This document shows positions 55,062-63,929 of a stretch of DNA of 64,000 bases, piece after piece. This DNA comes from Xanthomonas hydrangeae. GTDB taxonomy: Bacteria; Pseudomonadota; Gammaproteobacteria; Xanthomonadales; Xanthomonadaceae. A program made the translations under genes and the position numbers. Where the stretch lies: contig LR990730.1 in assembly GCA_905142475.1 (NCBI GenBank), positions 4,869,501-4,933,500 of the forward strand, given 5' to 3'. Under the pieces are notes generated by a model. That model worked only from the letters and a program-made list of their open reading frames with translations. It was not told where the DNA came from and ran no database searches. Each line of letters starts with the position of its first letter. The stretch's first letter is position 1.

Positions 55062-55080
55062 GTAGATGAGAATCGTTATC
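55062..55080 (-). promoter_or_regulatory. Probable Fur box
   Basis: On the minus strand the 19-mer beginning GATAACGATTCTCAT matches the Fur consensus (GATAATGATAATCATTATC) at 13 of 19 positions, including GATAA, GAT and TCAT. It lies 34-52 bp upstream of the GTG start of the flavoreductase gene, so iron repression is likely. Confidence 0.65.
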
Positions 55081-55189
55081 GCAGTTTGGCGTACGACTGG
55101 TGGTGCCGCGGCATTCGAATGCCGGCACGCCACGCTTGATTACTGCTCGATACCCACCGTCATCCGCGTGCGTACTGGCTGCACGGGAA

Positions 55190-56191
<1,002 letters not shown>

Positions 56192-56266
56192 TCAGCAGCC
56201 CACAAGTCTACGCCCGCCATCTGTCGCTGGACGCGCTGCGACGCTGTGTCGCAGCGCTGCAACGGG

Positions 56267-56515
56267 TCAGATCACGCCACCGCCCAGGCCCAGGCGGATC
56301 ACCCCGACCACGATCACCACGGCATTGAGCAGCAAGCCGGTCTTGGCACGCCCGCGGTTGCCGGCCGAGGTAAACAGCAGCGCGATCGCCGCGATCAGCG
56401 CGCCCACCGCCGCAAACGGAATCAGGAACCAGTTGCCCCAACCCAACAGGGGGATAAAGGCCAGGACCATCCACAGCAGCGCCACAATGCCCCACAGCAG
56501 GCTGATCAATCCCAC
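56267..56515 (-). CDS. Small membrane protein
   Basis: An 82-residue protein with two or three hydrophobic segments ('LISLLWGIVALLWMVLAFIPLLGWGNWFLIPFAAVGALIAAIALLF' and 'LLLNAVVIVVGVIRLGLG'). Start GTG 56515 after AGGTGA. Conserved layout of a small uncharacterised membrane protein; it lies 84 bp upstream of hemB on the same strand. Confidence 0.65.
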   Translation of the reverse strand: MGLISLLWGIVALLWMVLAFIPLLGWGNWFLIPFAAVGALIAAIALLFTSAGNRGRAKTGLLLNAVVIVVGVIRLGLGGGVI

Positions 56516-56711
56516 GTGTCACCTCGTCATTCATCGAAGGCCTGAGCTTAGCGCCGCGCCCGCCAAGACGCAGTGGGCAGGTGGTCACCCTGACCAATGG
56601 CGGCTTGGCGGCAGCCTCACACGGGCATGGCTAGGGTGCGGCAAAGTCCGGCGCGATTCAGTCCGGGCGCCGGATCATCGCTGTCACTGTCGTTCAACAG
56701 GGGGCTTCACC

Positions 56712-57164
56712 ATGAACAAGCATGTCGTCATCGCCGCTGGGCTCGCCATGCTCCTGGCCGGCTGCGCCAGCAGCTCCAAGGTCATGCTGGGTCAGGCGCG
56801 TGCGCCGATCGACCCGGCGCAGGTCCAGGTGTACTCCAACGCCCCGGTCGGCTCGGTGGAGATCGCCCAGCTCGAATCCACCAGCGCGGCCGGCTTCGGC
56901 ACCCAGGGCCAGACCGATGCTGCCGTCATGCGGCTGAAGCGCGAAGCCGCCAAGCTCGGCGCCAACGGCGTGGTCATTGTGGGCGTTGGCTCCGAACGCT
57001 CCGGCGGCGGCCTGTCGGTGGGCGGCGGCAGCTACGGCGGCCGCGTCGGCGGCGGGCTGGGGATCGGGATCCCGACCACGCAGAAACGCGCGGCTGGTAT
57101 GGCGATCTGGGTGCCAGCGGGAGGTAATGATGCAGGCTCGCAGGTGCCCCCAAAAATACAGTGA
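56712..57164 (+). CDS. Small lipoprotein with Gly-rich tail
   Basis: A 150-residue lipoprotein (lipobox LAGC, Cys18). The mature part 'QVQVYSNAPVGSVEIAQLESTSAAGFGTQGQTDAAVMRLKREAAKLGANGVVIVGVG' resembles the DUF4156/YbjQ-type envelope stress fold, followed by a Gly-rich strand region. ATG 56712. A good terminator follows at 57244. Function unknown. Confidence 0.78.
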   Translation: MNKHVVIAAGLAMLLAGCASSSKVMLGQARAPIDPAQVQVYSNAPVGSVEIAQLESTSAAGFGTQGQTDAAVMRLKREAAKLGANGVVIVGVGSERSGGGLSVGGGSYGGRVGGGLGIGIPTTQKRAAGMAIWVPAGGNDAGSQVPPKIQ

Positions 57165-57243
57165 CGCCGCAGTTCAACAGCGACTTCCAGGGTGATCGCG
57201 CCAGCTGACGGTGCACACTGGCGCACCTGATGAGCCCGGCAGA

Positions 57244-57265
57244 AGCTGAACACAGTCAGCTTTTG
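57244..57265 (+). terminator. Terminator after the lipoprotein gene
   Basis: AAGCTGA-ACACAG-TCAGCTT is a 7-bp stem with a 6-nt loop followed by further T residues. It lies 80 bp after the lipoprotein stop and separates it from virB5. Confidence 0.65.
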
Positions 57266-57292
57266 GCAACTCATTAAAATTATGGAAAACCG

Positions 57293-57317
57293 CCGTAAGT
57301 TGTGGCACCTTACGGCA
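57293..57317. promoter_or_regulatory. Perfect 8-bp inverted repeat upstream of virB5
   Basis: GCCGTAAG (57293-57300) and CTTACGGC (57310-57317) flank a 9-bp spacer, a size that fits a dimeric regulator better than a terminator because no T-tract follows. It lies about 205 bp before the virB5 start. Confidence 0.35.
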
Positions 57318-57522
57318 GACCTGCGTTTAACCGCATACAAGGAAGATGGCCGTGGCAGGCACTTACAGAAATGATCTCTGCGTCGACGACCACGTCGGCG
57401 CGGGCATCCGTCGACGCTTCAACACTTACATGCGCTTGCTAATAGGCCAGGATCAGGAAGGTCCTGCGGGCTTGCCGCCCGTCACCACTTCTGCATTACG
57501 TCACAACCTAATGAGACACGCC

Positions 57523-58311
57523 ATGATTGAACATGCCCGTCGTTCGCGCGCGCCGCTGTCACGCCTTGCAGCAGGCCTGCTCCTCGCCATCGCGCTCTGT
57601 GCTGGTCAAGCAAACGCACAGGTGATTACCCATGACCCGGTGACGCTGGAAAGCATTATTGCTGAATACGGAAAAGAATTGAAACGCTGGGGTGAGACTG
57701 CTGCGCAGTATAAGAAAGAATACGATCACTACCAGCAACAGCTGATCAAACTGCAGAGCCTGAACCTGACTGGCTCTACGATGCAGGACAATTTTACCGA
57801 GCGTGACCTCAACTACGGGATGGAGAACGCCTGCCCCGGAGCCGGAGGCAGTGACATGGTCTCGATGGTGGGCAACGCCATCAAGTCCTCGATGCCGAAC
57901 ATATCACTCGATATGCAGGGTGATTTGGTCACGCAACAACTCAAGGTCTGCCAGTTGCTGGTGATGACCGACAATGCGCGTTACAACGAATCGGTACGCA
58001 TGCTCAAGCGATTGGTCCAGCGCAACCAGGACTTCCAGAACAGGGTGGAACGGCAGCGCAGAACGGTTGGCACGAGCCAGGGCGCCCTGGCAGCCAACGA
58101 TAATGAAGTAGCGCGCTTCATGACGCAGAACTCCATGGATCTTGATTATTGGCAGGCCAGGGTCAAGGCGTACGACTCTTACGAGGTAGCACTCAAGAAC
58201 GATCAGAAGCGGTTGGCCAAACGCGCACTCAACGGCGACAAGGGGCCAAACAAGATACTGGGCCAGCTCGTTCAGGCTGCTGCATTGAAGACGGCACTGT
58301 CGGTCGACTAA
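57523..58311 (+). CDS. virB5: VirB5-like T4SS minor pilus protein
   Basis: A 262-residue exported protein: signal peptide about residues 13-31 (ends ANAQ), then a long helical region 'LESIIAEYGKELKRWGETAAQYKKEYDHYQQQLIKLQ' typical of VirB5 and a conserved 'ENACPG' and 'KVCQLLVMTDNARYNESVRML' with a Cys pair. VirB5 sits at the tip of the type IV pilus. ATG 57523 has a weak TGAG; an ATG at 57511 is the alternative. It precedes virB6 by 51 bp; the other virB genes are outside the window. Confidence 0.85.
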   Translation: MIEHARRSRAPLSRLAAGLLLAIALCAGQANAQVITHDPVTLESIIAEYGKELKRWGETAAQYKKEYDHYQQQLIKLQSLNLTGSTMQDNFTERDLNYGMENACPGAGGSDMVSMVGNAIKSSMPNISLDMQGDLVTQQLKVCQLLVMTDNARYNESVRMLKRLVQRNQDFQNRVERQRRTVGTSQGALAANDNEVARFMTQNSMDLDYWQARVKAYDSYEVALKNDQKRLAKRALNGDKGPNKILGQLVQAAALKTALSVD

Positions 58312-58362
58312 ACACGTGTCGGAGAATCACGGCGCGCAATATCAGCATTAACGGGAAGAATC

Positions 58363-59505
58363 ATGGACAGCGTTTTCCAGGGGGCGATGAGCTGGTTGCG
58401 GCCAATGGCCGATACAGGCATCGGCGATTACGTTTTTTTCAAACTGATCAACGATTACCTGAATCACGAGATCGACCAATTCGGCATGCAACTGCTGAAG
58501 AATGCGATGGATTGGGTCAATATCGCAGCCCTGGTGTTGGCCACGCTCTGGGTGATGGTCGTGGGGTACCGCCTGGCCACCGGGCAATCGCGCGAGTCGG
58601 CCCTGGCGGTGATGGGCAAGGCGACCAAGATCGTCTTCATCGTGATGATCGCCACCAGTCTGGGCGCCAACGGCGCCCCGCTGCACAAGACGCTCACCCA
58701 GAACCTGGACAAGGAGCTGCATCAGCTGTTCACCGATGAAGAAGACACCACGTCGGCCGATGCGATCGACCAGAATCTGGCGCTGACCCAGCTCGCCTTG
58801 GCGGCGGTGGATGTGGTGCGCATCGACCCGGACGACCCGGAGTCGCTCGAGCAAAAGCGCAGTGCCATGCTGATGGCAGGCGTTGGCGCGTCCAGCCCGG
58901 CCATGGCGGCCGGTGCGATGTTGCTGCTGTTCAAGTTCACCATGGCCTTCTTGATCGGCGTCGGGCCGATCTTCGTCCTGGCGCTCATGTTCGATGCCAC
59001 CAAGGACCTGTTCAAGAAATGGCTGTTCTACGTCATCGGCACGCTGTTCTCGATGTCCATGCTCTCGGTGGTCTCGGCCATCGTGCTCAAGCTCTCCTAC
59101 AAGGTGGCTGCAGCACTGTGGGCCGCAAAAGGCATCAACAGCCTGATGGGCAATGACGTGGAAGGCCTGAGCTCGCAAGCCATGCAGCAAGGCGGCATCG
59201 GCCTGTTGCTGACCACCGTCATCATCACCATGCCCACCGTGGCTGCGGCGTTGTGGCAGGGCAGCATGGGGAGCTTTATGGCGTTCTCGGCGTTTGATCG
59301 GGCAGGCTCAAGCCCAGGGCCGCAGGGGCAGGCACCGGGGTCTTACATGCCGCAGCAAATCTCCAATGATAAGACTAACTCACAAGGCCCACTACTTAAT
59401 GCATCGGGCGGACAGAGAGCATCAGGCACTCAACAGACTACTGTGCCCCAGGAAAGCACAGGCACTAGAGGCGTAGCCAATCAAGATAACAGTCGCTTTA
59501 CTTAG
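58363..59505 (+). CDS. virB6: VirB6-like T4SS inner-membrane protein (full-length copy)
   Basis: A 380-residue polytopic protein. Hydrophobic helices lie at about 54-72, 86-103, 160-215, 222-250 and 282-305; a loop around 105-140 is acidic ('HQLFTDEEDTTSADAIDQ'). VirB6 forms part of the inner-membrane channel of the type IV secretion system. The hydrophilic tail (after ~318, 'GSSPGPQGQAPGSYMPQQI') is Gln/Ser/Thr-rich. From about codon 65 to codon 333 it is almost identical to a second copy at 62275. It is followed by a DUF4189 gene 14 bp downstream. Confidence 0.88.
   Translation: MDSVFQGAMSWLRPMADTGIGDYVFFKLINDYLNHEIDQFGMQLLKNAMDWVNIAALVLATLWVMVVGYRLATGQSRESALAVMGKATKIVFIVMIATSLGANGAPLHKTLTQNLDKELHQLFTDEEDTTSADAIDQNLALTQLALAAVDVVRIDPDDPESLEQKRSAMLMAGVGASSPAMAAGAMLLLFKFTMAFLIGVGPIFVLALMFDATKDLFKKWLFYVIGTLFSMSMLSVVSAIVLKLSYKVAAALWAAKGINSLMGNDVEGLSSQAMQQGGIGLLLTTVIITMPTVAAALWQGSMGSFMAFSAFDRAGSSPGPQGQAPGSYMPQQISNDKTNSQGPLLNASGGQRASGTQQTTVPQESTGTRGVANQDNSRFT
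58556..59361. repeat. Direct repeat inside virB6 (copy 1)
   Basis: About 806 bp that recur at 62321-63126 with a constant offset of 3765 bp, i.e. no insertions or deletions. I count about a dozen base changes, mostly clustered at both ends; three alter protein (Ala to Thr at 'LGANG', Met to Ile at 'IITMPTV', Gln to Arg at 'MPQQI'). Confidence 0.92.
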
Positions 59506-59519
59506 ACTGGAGGCTAATT

Positions 59520-60050
59520 TTGAAAATTTTAATTTTATTAGCTTTTTATTTACTTTTTCTTGTTGGTTTTGCACACGCTGAAGGCGGATGTCCCCCCGGC
59601 CAGTATCCGATAGGTGGCCAAGGAGCAATGGCATGCGCCCCATTACCTCAAGGTAATAACCAACAAGCTAGGCCAAGCGGGAAATGGATTAAAACGTGGG
59701 GTGCCATAGCTATGGGATCCATTGACGCCGTTACAAGCTACGGTGTAACGACGGGAAAACTTTCAAAAGCAGAAGCAGAGGTAGATGCATTATCACGATG
59801 CGGATCGCACGGCGAAACTAATTGCCAGATTGGATTAGCTTATAGAAATCAGTGTGCAGTTGTTGCCGAACCCCATGTTAATGGTAAGCCATTTTCCGAG
59901 GGATACTCCACATTCATCGGGGCCAGCACGGTGCAGAAAGCAAGCGACATTGCGCTGAATAAATGCAACCAGGCCAACGGGGAATTTCCAGGATCAAAGT
60001 GCGCGATTGTTTACAGTGCTTGCTCAGAACCAATTTTTGAAAAGTTCTAG
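59520..60050 (+). CDS. DUF4189 secreted protein (copy 1)
   Basis: A 176-residue exported protein: signal peptide ~1-20, then the DUF4189 N-terminal block 'GCPPGQYPIGGQGAMACAPLPQG', 'KWIKTWGAIAM', 'GVTTGKLSKAEAEVDALSRCGSHGETNC', 'YRNQCAVVAEP' and the end 'YSACSEPIFEKF'. At least eight Cys suggest disulfides in the periplasm. Start is TTG 59520 with GGAGG 6 nt upstream. The gene is AT-rich against its surroundings. Its place right behind virB6 suggests a T4SS-related role, perhaps self-protection; the function is unknown. Confidence 0.82.
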   Translation: MKILILLAFYLLFLVGFAHAEGGCPPGQYPIGGQGAMACAPLPQGNNQQARPSGKWIKTWGAIAMGSIDAVTSYGVTTGKLSKAEAEVDALSRCGSHGETNCQIGLAYRNQCAVVAEPHVNGKPFSEGYSTFIGASTVQKASDIALNKCNQANGEFPGSKCAIVYSACSEPIFEKF

Positions 60051-60133
60051 GGCACTACAAAGTAAATGAGAGATTCTCAAGGCAATGTTCACTACATGCC
60101 GATATTTACTTTATTGCTACATGGCCCTAAAAC

Positions 60134-60721
60134 ATGATCAAGCGCATAAATGTAGTGACAATTTTGCTCCAATTGTCCTTACTCTCTTTAACAGGTTGCA
60201 ACCCTATGAACACTGCCTATGCAAAACCTGATAATACTACGGCAGATTGGCCCTTAAAGTTTGTACGCCATAGTTTTGGTGCAGCCTGCTATTCGACGTA
60301 CGGATGCAAGGTCCGCTATAACAATTTCCTCTTCATTGACGATCCGGATGACAAGCTCGAAGTGTCTTCGGCCTCGCTGGGCGCCAAGTATCCTTCCAAC
60401 CTCGGTGGCGGCTATCTTGGCGTAAAGAACTTCCCGCCGCCCATTGAAATCTCCTGGCGCTCCAAAGATGGTCAAGCCCATGAGGCCAAGGTCGATCTGG
60501 AAGAAATTTTCCACGACCGTCTGATTCGTCATAACGTCAAACGCGAAGATATCCCGGAGGGTATTTCAATTGGTGATCCGGAAATCGTATTGGAGGTGAA
60601 TGATCGTACGGTGAATGTTTACATGCGTGCCTTCATCCCTACAAAAACCCCTCAGATCCCAGGAAATCCTCGCAGTGGCTTTAGAGATGACTTGGTCGTA
60701 GCTTGGACAAGATCGTACTAG
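60134..60721 (+). CDS. Putative immunity lipoprotein (X-Tfi) of the phospholipase effector
   Basis: A 195-residue protein with a lipobox (LTGC, Cys22), so it should sit in the periplasm. The mature part has 'GAACYSTYGCKVRYNNF', 'GVKNFPPPIEISWRSKDGQAHEAKVDLEEIFHD' and ends 'VNVYMRAFIPT...RDDLVVAWTRSY', a pattern known from lipoproteins encoded next to Tle1-type phospholipases. It lies 40 bp upstream of the effector gene and is the natural candidate for its immunity protein. No named domain that I can assert. Confidence 0.75.
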   Translation: MIKRINVVTILLQLSLLSLTGCNPMNTAYAKPDNTTADWPLKFVRHSFGAACYSTYGCKVRYNNFLFIDDPDDKLEVSSASLGAKYPSNLGGGYLGVKNFPPPIEISWRSKDGQAHEAKVDLEEIFHDRLIRHNVKREDIPEGISIGDPEIVLEVNDRTVNVYMRAFIPTKTPQIPGNPRSGFRDDLVVAWTRSY

Positions 60722-60761
60722 CGCTCGCTGTTTTTTGTCATTGTAATCATGGAGATGTTTC

Positions 60762-62237
60762 ATGGAGAAGAAACCCCTTCCGGATGGTGTGACCACTTAT
60801 CCAGCCGATGCAAAGGATCTTGCCAGCTACAATAACGCGACCCAAGCACTCTCAGCTCAGGAAGTGCCAATCTTAGTGGACTCGGCACAGCCGCACTCCC
60901 GGCTATTTATTGCCGCTTTCGATGGCACAGGCAATAATCTATACAAAGATGCGCCCGAGCATCGAACGAATGTCGCTGAATCCTACCTGCAGATTGATGC
61001 TGCACGGAGGAAAGAGGGACTGGAAAATATCGGTGCCGGATATGTCGAAGGTGTCGGCACCCAAGGTGGGCTAGGCGGTACACGCGATCTCATGCAAGGC
61101 TACACCTATGAGGCACGCCTTGAAGAGATGTACGTGAAATTTGCAGAGCAATCAGCGAAGTGGATTCGAGAGTACCCCGGGGCAAAGATCAGTCTCGCTC
61201 CGATAGGTTTCAGCCGTGGCGCTGAGCAAGCAGCCGGCTTCGCACGCCTGGTCCACGAGCGTGGCATCCAGGACCCGGAAGGCATGGTTATCAAGCGCGA
61301 AGCTAATGGCCTGATCGAGCATATTGAATTCACCAAACCGCCGCTGGTTGCTCCAGGACAAGTTGCCCAGGCTGTCGGCCTATTCGATCCTGTCGGCACT
61401 GGCGTTCCGCGCGATCATGACCGGCGCTTGCCGCCGTCAGTGATTTCCGGCTTCCAGATCACTGCCGAGGACGAGCGCCGCAATCTGTTCCAGTCCACGG
61501 CCATCATGGATGCCGGCCGCACAGAAGACGGCCGCTTCCTCAACGTCACCGTAGGTGGCGCGCATAGCGACATCGGTGGCAGTTATAGCCAAAATGGCCT
61601 CGCCATCCGCAGCGGCAACGTTATGGTGGATTATCTCAACGGCTTAAGTGCCCAGCCGTTTTTAGATAAACGTGCCGTACCAAGCGCGCCAGAAATGAAT
61701 GTCGTCCACCGCTCTGAGGAACATCAGTTTATCTACAGCACTTCGCTGTACGACAAGAGCGGCGCGCGCGGCGTGCAGACAGAACTGGCACCACCTGCGC
61801 TGTGTCGTATCGACTGCCTGGATGCACAGCCGGTCGATAAGGCCTTGGCAGAGAAATTTACGTTCAAGCCGGTTGCGATTGGACCGGTGCCGGCTGAGCC
61901 ACATGCACTCAAAGCTTCACAATCCACAGTTCCAAACGACCCGCTCTACCAAGCGATTCACAGCAAGCTACCGGCAGGTACTTCTGACGCCATTGCCATG
62001 CATGCCACGGTCGAGGCCAAGCGCGAAGGCATCGTGCGGGCCGATCAGCTGCAGAGCGTGACGTTACAGCAAGGCAATGTCTGGATCGTTGGTCAGACAC
62101 CAGGTTTTCGGGTCAAAGTGGACCTCTCTGCCCCCATGCCTCCCTTGGACGAAAGCATTCGCCAGTCGCAAGCGCTTGATGAGCAGCGCATGCGTCCTAC
62201 GCCTGACCGCACGCCCTCGCCCGCCCACACCATGTAA
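60762..62237 (+). CDS. X-T4SS effector (X-Tfe): DUF2235/Tle1-like phospholipase with XVIPCD
   Basis: A 491-residue toxin. The N-terminal ~330 residues are a DUF2235 alpha/beta hydrolase: 'LFIAAFDGTGNNLYKD', nucleophile elbow GFSRG with Ser151, Asp209 in 'VGLFDPVGTG', and His268 in 'VGGAHSDIGGSY'. Residues ~386-470 match the Xanthomonas VirD4-interacting protein conserved domain ('NDPLYQAIHSKLP', 'VEAKREGIVRADQLQSVTL', 'VWIVGQTPGFRVKVDLSAPMP'), followed by a Gln-rich tail. This signal sends effectors through the antibacterial X-T4SS. The putative immunity lipoprotein gene precedes it. Expected action: phospholipid hydrolysis in a rival's envelope. Confidence 0.9.
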   Translation: MEKKPLPDGVTTYPADAKDLASYNNATQALSAQEVPILVDSAQPHSRLFIAAFDGTGNNLYKDAPEHRTNVAESYLQIDAARRKEGLENIGAGYVEGVGTQGGLGGTRDLMQGYTYEARLEEMYVKFAEQSAKWIREYPGAKISLAPIGFSRGAEQAAGFARLVHERGIQDPEGMVIKREANGLIEHIEFTKPPLVAPGQVAQAVGLFDPVGTGVPRDHDRRLPPSVISGFQITAEDERRNLFQSTAIMDAGRTEDGRFLNVTVGGAHSDIGGSYSQNGLAIRSGNVMVDYLNGLSAQPFLDKRAVPSAPEMNVVHRSEEHQFIYSTSLYDKSGARGVQTELAPPALCRIDCLDAQPVDKALAEKFTFKPVAIGPVPAEPHALKASQSTVPNDPLYQAIHSKLPAGTSDAIAMHATVEAKREGIVRADQLQSVTLQQGNVWIVGQTPGFRVKVDLSAPMPPLDESIRQSQALDEQRMRPTPDRTPSPAHTM

Positions 62238-62274
62238 GACATATTGGCCATTGGACGAATGGAAGGATCCTCTC

Positions 62275-63273
62275 GTGAGTGTTGCCGCTTGGTCACATAA
62301 AAATATTCATCACCACAGCTTGATCGTCGGTTACCGCCTGGCCACCGGGCAGTCGCGCGAATCGGCCCTGGCGGTGATGGGCAAGGCGACCAAGATCGTC
62401 TTCATCGTGATGATCGCCACCAGTCTGGGCACCAACGGCGCCCCGCTGCACAAGACGCTCACCCAGAACCTGGACAAGGAGCTGCATCAGCTGTTCACCG
62501 ATGAAGAAGACACCACGTCGGCCGATGCGATCGACCAGAATCTGGCGCTGACCCAGCTCGCCTTGGCGGCGGTGGATGTGGTGCGCATCGACCCGGACGA
62601 CCCGGAGTCGCTCGAGCAAAAGCGCAGTGCCATGCTGATGGCAGGCGTTGGCGCGTCCAGCCCGGCCATGGCGGCCGGTGCGATGTTGCTGCTGTTCAAG
62701 TTCACCATGGCCTTCTTGATCGGCGTCGGGCCGATCTTCGTCCTGGCGCTCATGTTCGATGCCACCAAGGACCTGTTCAAGAAATGGCTGTTCTACGTCA
62801 TCGGCACGCTGTTCTCGATGTCCATGCTCTCGGTGGTCTCGGCCATCGTGCTCAAGCTCTCCTACAAGGTGGCTGCAGCACTGTGGGCCGCAAAAGGCAT
62901 CAACAGCCTTATGGGTAATGACGTGGAAGGCCTGAGCTCGCAAGCCATGCAGCAAGGCGGCATCGGCCTGTTGCTGACCACCGTCATCATCACCATACCC
63001 ACCGTGGCTGCGGCGTTGTGGCAGGGCAGCATGGGGAGCTTTATGGCGTTCTCGGCGTTTGATCGGGCAGGCTCAAGCCCAGGGCCGCAAGGACAGGCGC
63101 CGGGGTCTTATATGCCGCGTCAGATTGCTAGCGATAGTGGTTCTAATAGTGGGCAGAGAGATTCAGGAACAAGTACTCAGGCTGTGACAAGGCCTATCGG
63201 AGGAACTTCAGAATCTTTACCAGCACCAGGCTCTAGAGGCAACGCTGGAAGGGCGGACAACTTAAATATTTAG
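62275..63273 (+). CDS. N-terminally truncated VirB6 duplicate
   Basis: From about 62321 this copies virB6 from codon ~65 onwards and is nearly identical up to 'GSYMPRQI', after which the tail differs (Ser/Gly/Thr-rich, ending NLNI). The first ~65 residues, including the first helix, are missing. A GTG at 62275 with AGGA 7 nt upstream could give a 332-residue product with 16-17 new N-terminal residues ('SVAAWSHKNIHHHSLIV'). Whether it is translated, or is only a recombination reserve, is open. It follows the effector gene by 37 bp and is itself followed by a second DUF4189 gene. Confidence 0.75.
   Translation: MSVAAWSHKNIHHHSLIVGYRLATGQSRESALAVMGKATKIVFIVMIATSLGTNGAPLHKTLTQNLDKELHQLFTDEEDTTSADAIDQNLALTQLALAAVDVVRIDPDDPESLEQKRSAMLMAGVGASSPAMAAGAMLLLFKFTMAFLIGVGPIFVLALMFDATKDLFKKWLFYVIGTLFSMSMLSVVSAIVLKLSYKVAAALWAAKGINSLMGNDVEGLSSQAMQQGGIGLLLTTVIITIPTVAAALWQGSMGSFMAFSAFDRAGSSPGPQGQAPGSYMPRQIASDSGSNSGQRDSGTSTQAVTRPIGGTSESLPAPGSRGNAGRADNLNI
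62321..63126. repeat. Direct repeat of virB6 core (copy 2)
   Basis: Second copy of the region at 58556-59361, offset 3765 bp. The two copies flank the first DUF4189 gene and the effector/immunity pair, so recombination between them would delete that segment and restore one full-length virB6 with the second tail. Confidence 0.92.
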
Positions 63274-63387
63274 ACTTAATTAGTCTATTCGACGGCTACC
63301 CATATCGCACAACAAATCGAACCCGAGCAGCTTCAGAATATATAAGGCGAAAGATTTTTGTTAAATCAATTAACTCCGGCCTTCAAC

Positions 63388-63906
63388 ATGAAATTACGTG
63401 CCACCGCATTCATTTTTTTTATATTTCTCAGTCATTCTTCAATGGCTGAGCAAGGCTGTCCGCCAGGTCAATATCCTATAGGTGGGCAAGGAGCCATAGC
63501 ATGCGCTCCAATGCCGCAAGGTCAAACACAACAAGCACAGCCTAGCCCAGTCGGAAAATGGGTAAAGACTTGGGGTGCTGTAGTTCTAGACGAATCTGAA
63601 GTAGGTGCACTGGGCGTATCGACCGGCAAACTATCGAAAAATGATGCACAGCAGGCCGCACTTCTCAATTGCGCCAAAGTAGGTGGCACTGCTTGCAGAG
63701 AATGGACGACATATCGAAACCAATGCATAGCTGTTGCAGAACCCTATAGTGATGGAAGATCAGTACCAGGAAGCTTACAGTTTGTAACAGGTCCATCTTC
63801 AGAAAAGAACAACAGCGAAGCATCTAGAAAATGTTCGTCTACAAATAAGATTAGCTGCCGGGTCATTTATTCAGCATGCTCCGAGCCAATTTTTGAGAAG
63901 TTCTAA
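63388..63906 (+). CDS. DUF4189 secreted protein (copy 2)
   Basis: A 172-residue paralogue of the protein at 59520: signal peptide ~1-19 (ends SMA), 'GCPPGQYPIGGQGAIACAPMPQG', 'KWVKTWGAVVLDESE', 'GVSTGKLSKNDAQQAALLNC', 'YRNQCIAVAEPYSDG', and the identical end 'YSACSEPIFEKF'. Middle regions are clearly diverged, while both ends are conserved. ATG 63388 gives a clean signal peptide; a TTG at 63358 with AAGG is possible. Again AT-rich and directly behind a virB6 copy. Confidence 0.82.
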   Translation: MKLRATAFIFFIFLSHSSMAEQGCPPGQYPIGGQGAIACAPMPQGQTQQAQPSPVGKWVKTWGAVVLDESEVGALGVSTGKLSKNDAQQAALLNCAKVGGTACREWTTYRNQCIAVAEPYSDGRSVPGSLQFVTGPSSEKNNSEASRKCSSTNKISCRVIYSACSEPIFEKF

Positions 63907-63929
63907 CGCGGAACATTAAATTGGCACAT

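Larger units (their letters stand above)
57165..57522. other. Upstream region of the type IV secretion genes
   Basis: About 360 bp containing the terminator of the lipoprotein gene (57244-57265), a perfect inverted repeat (57293-57317) and presumably the virB5 promoter. No further gene. Confidence 0.55.
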
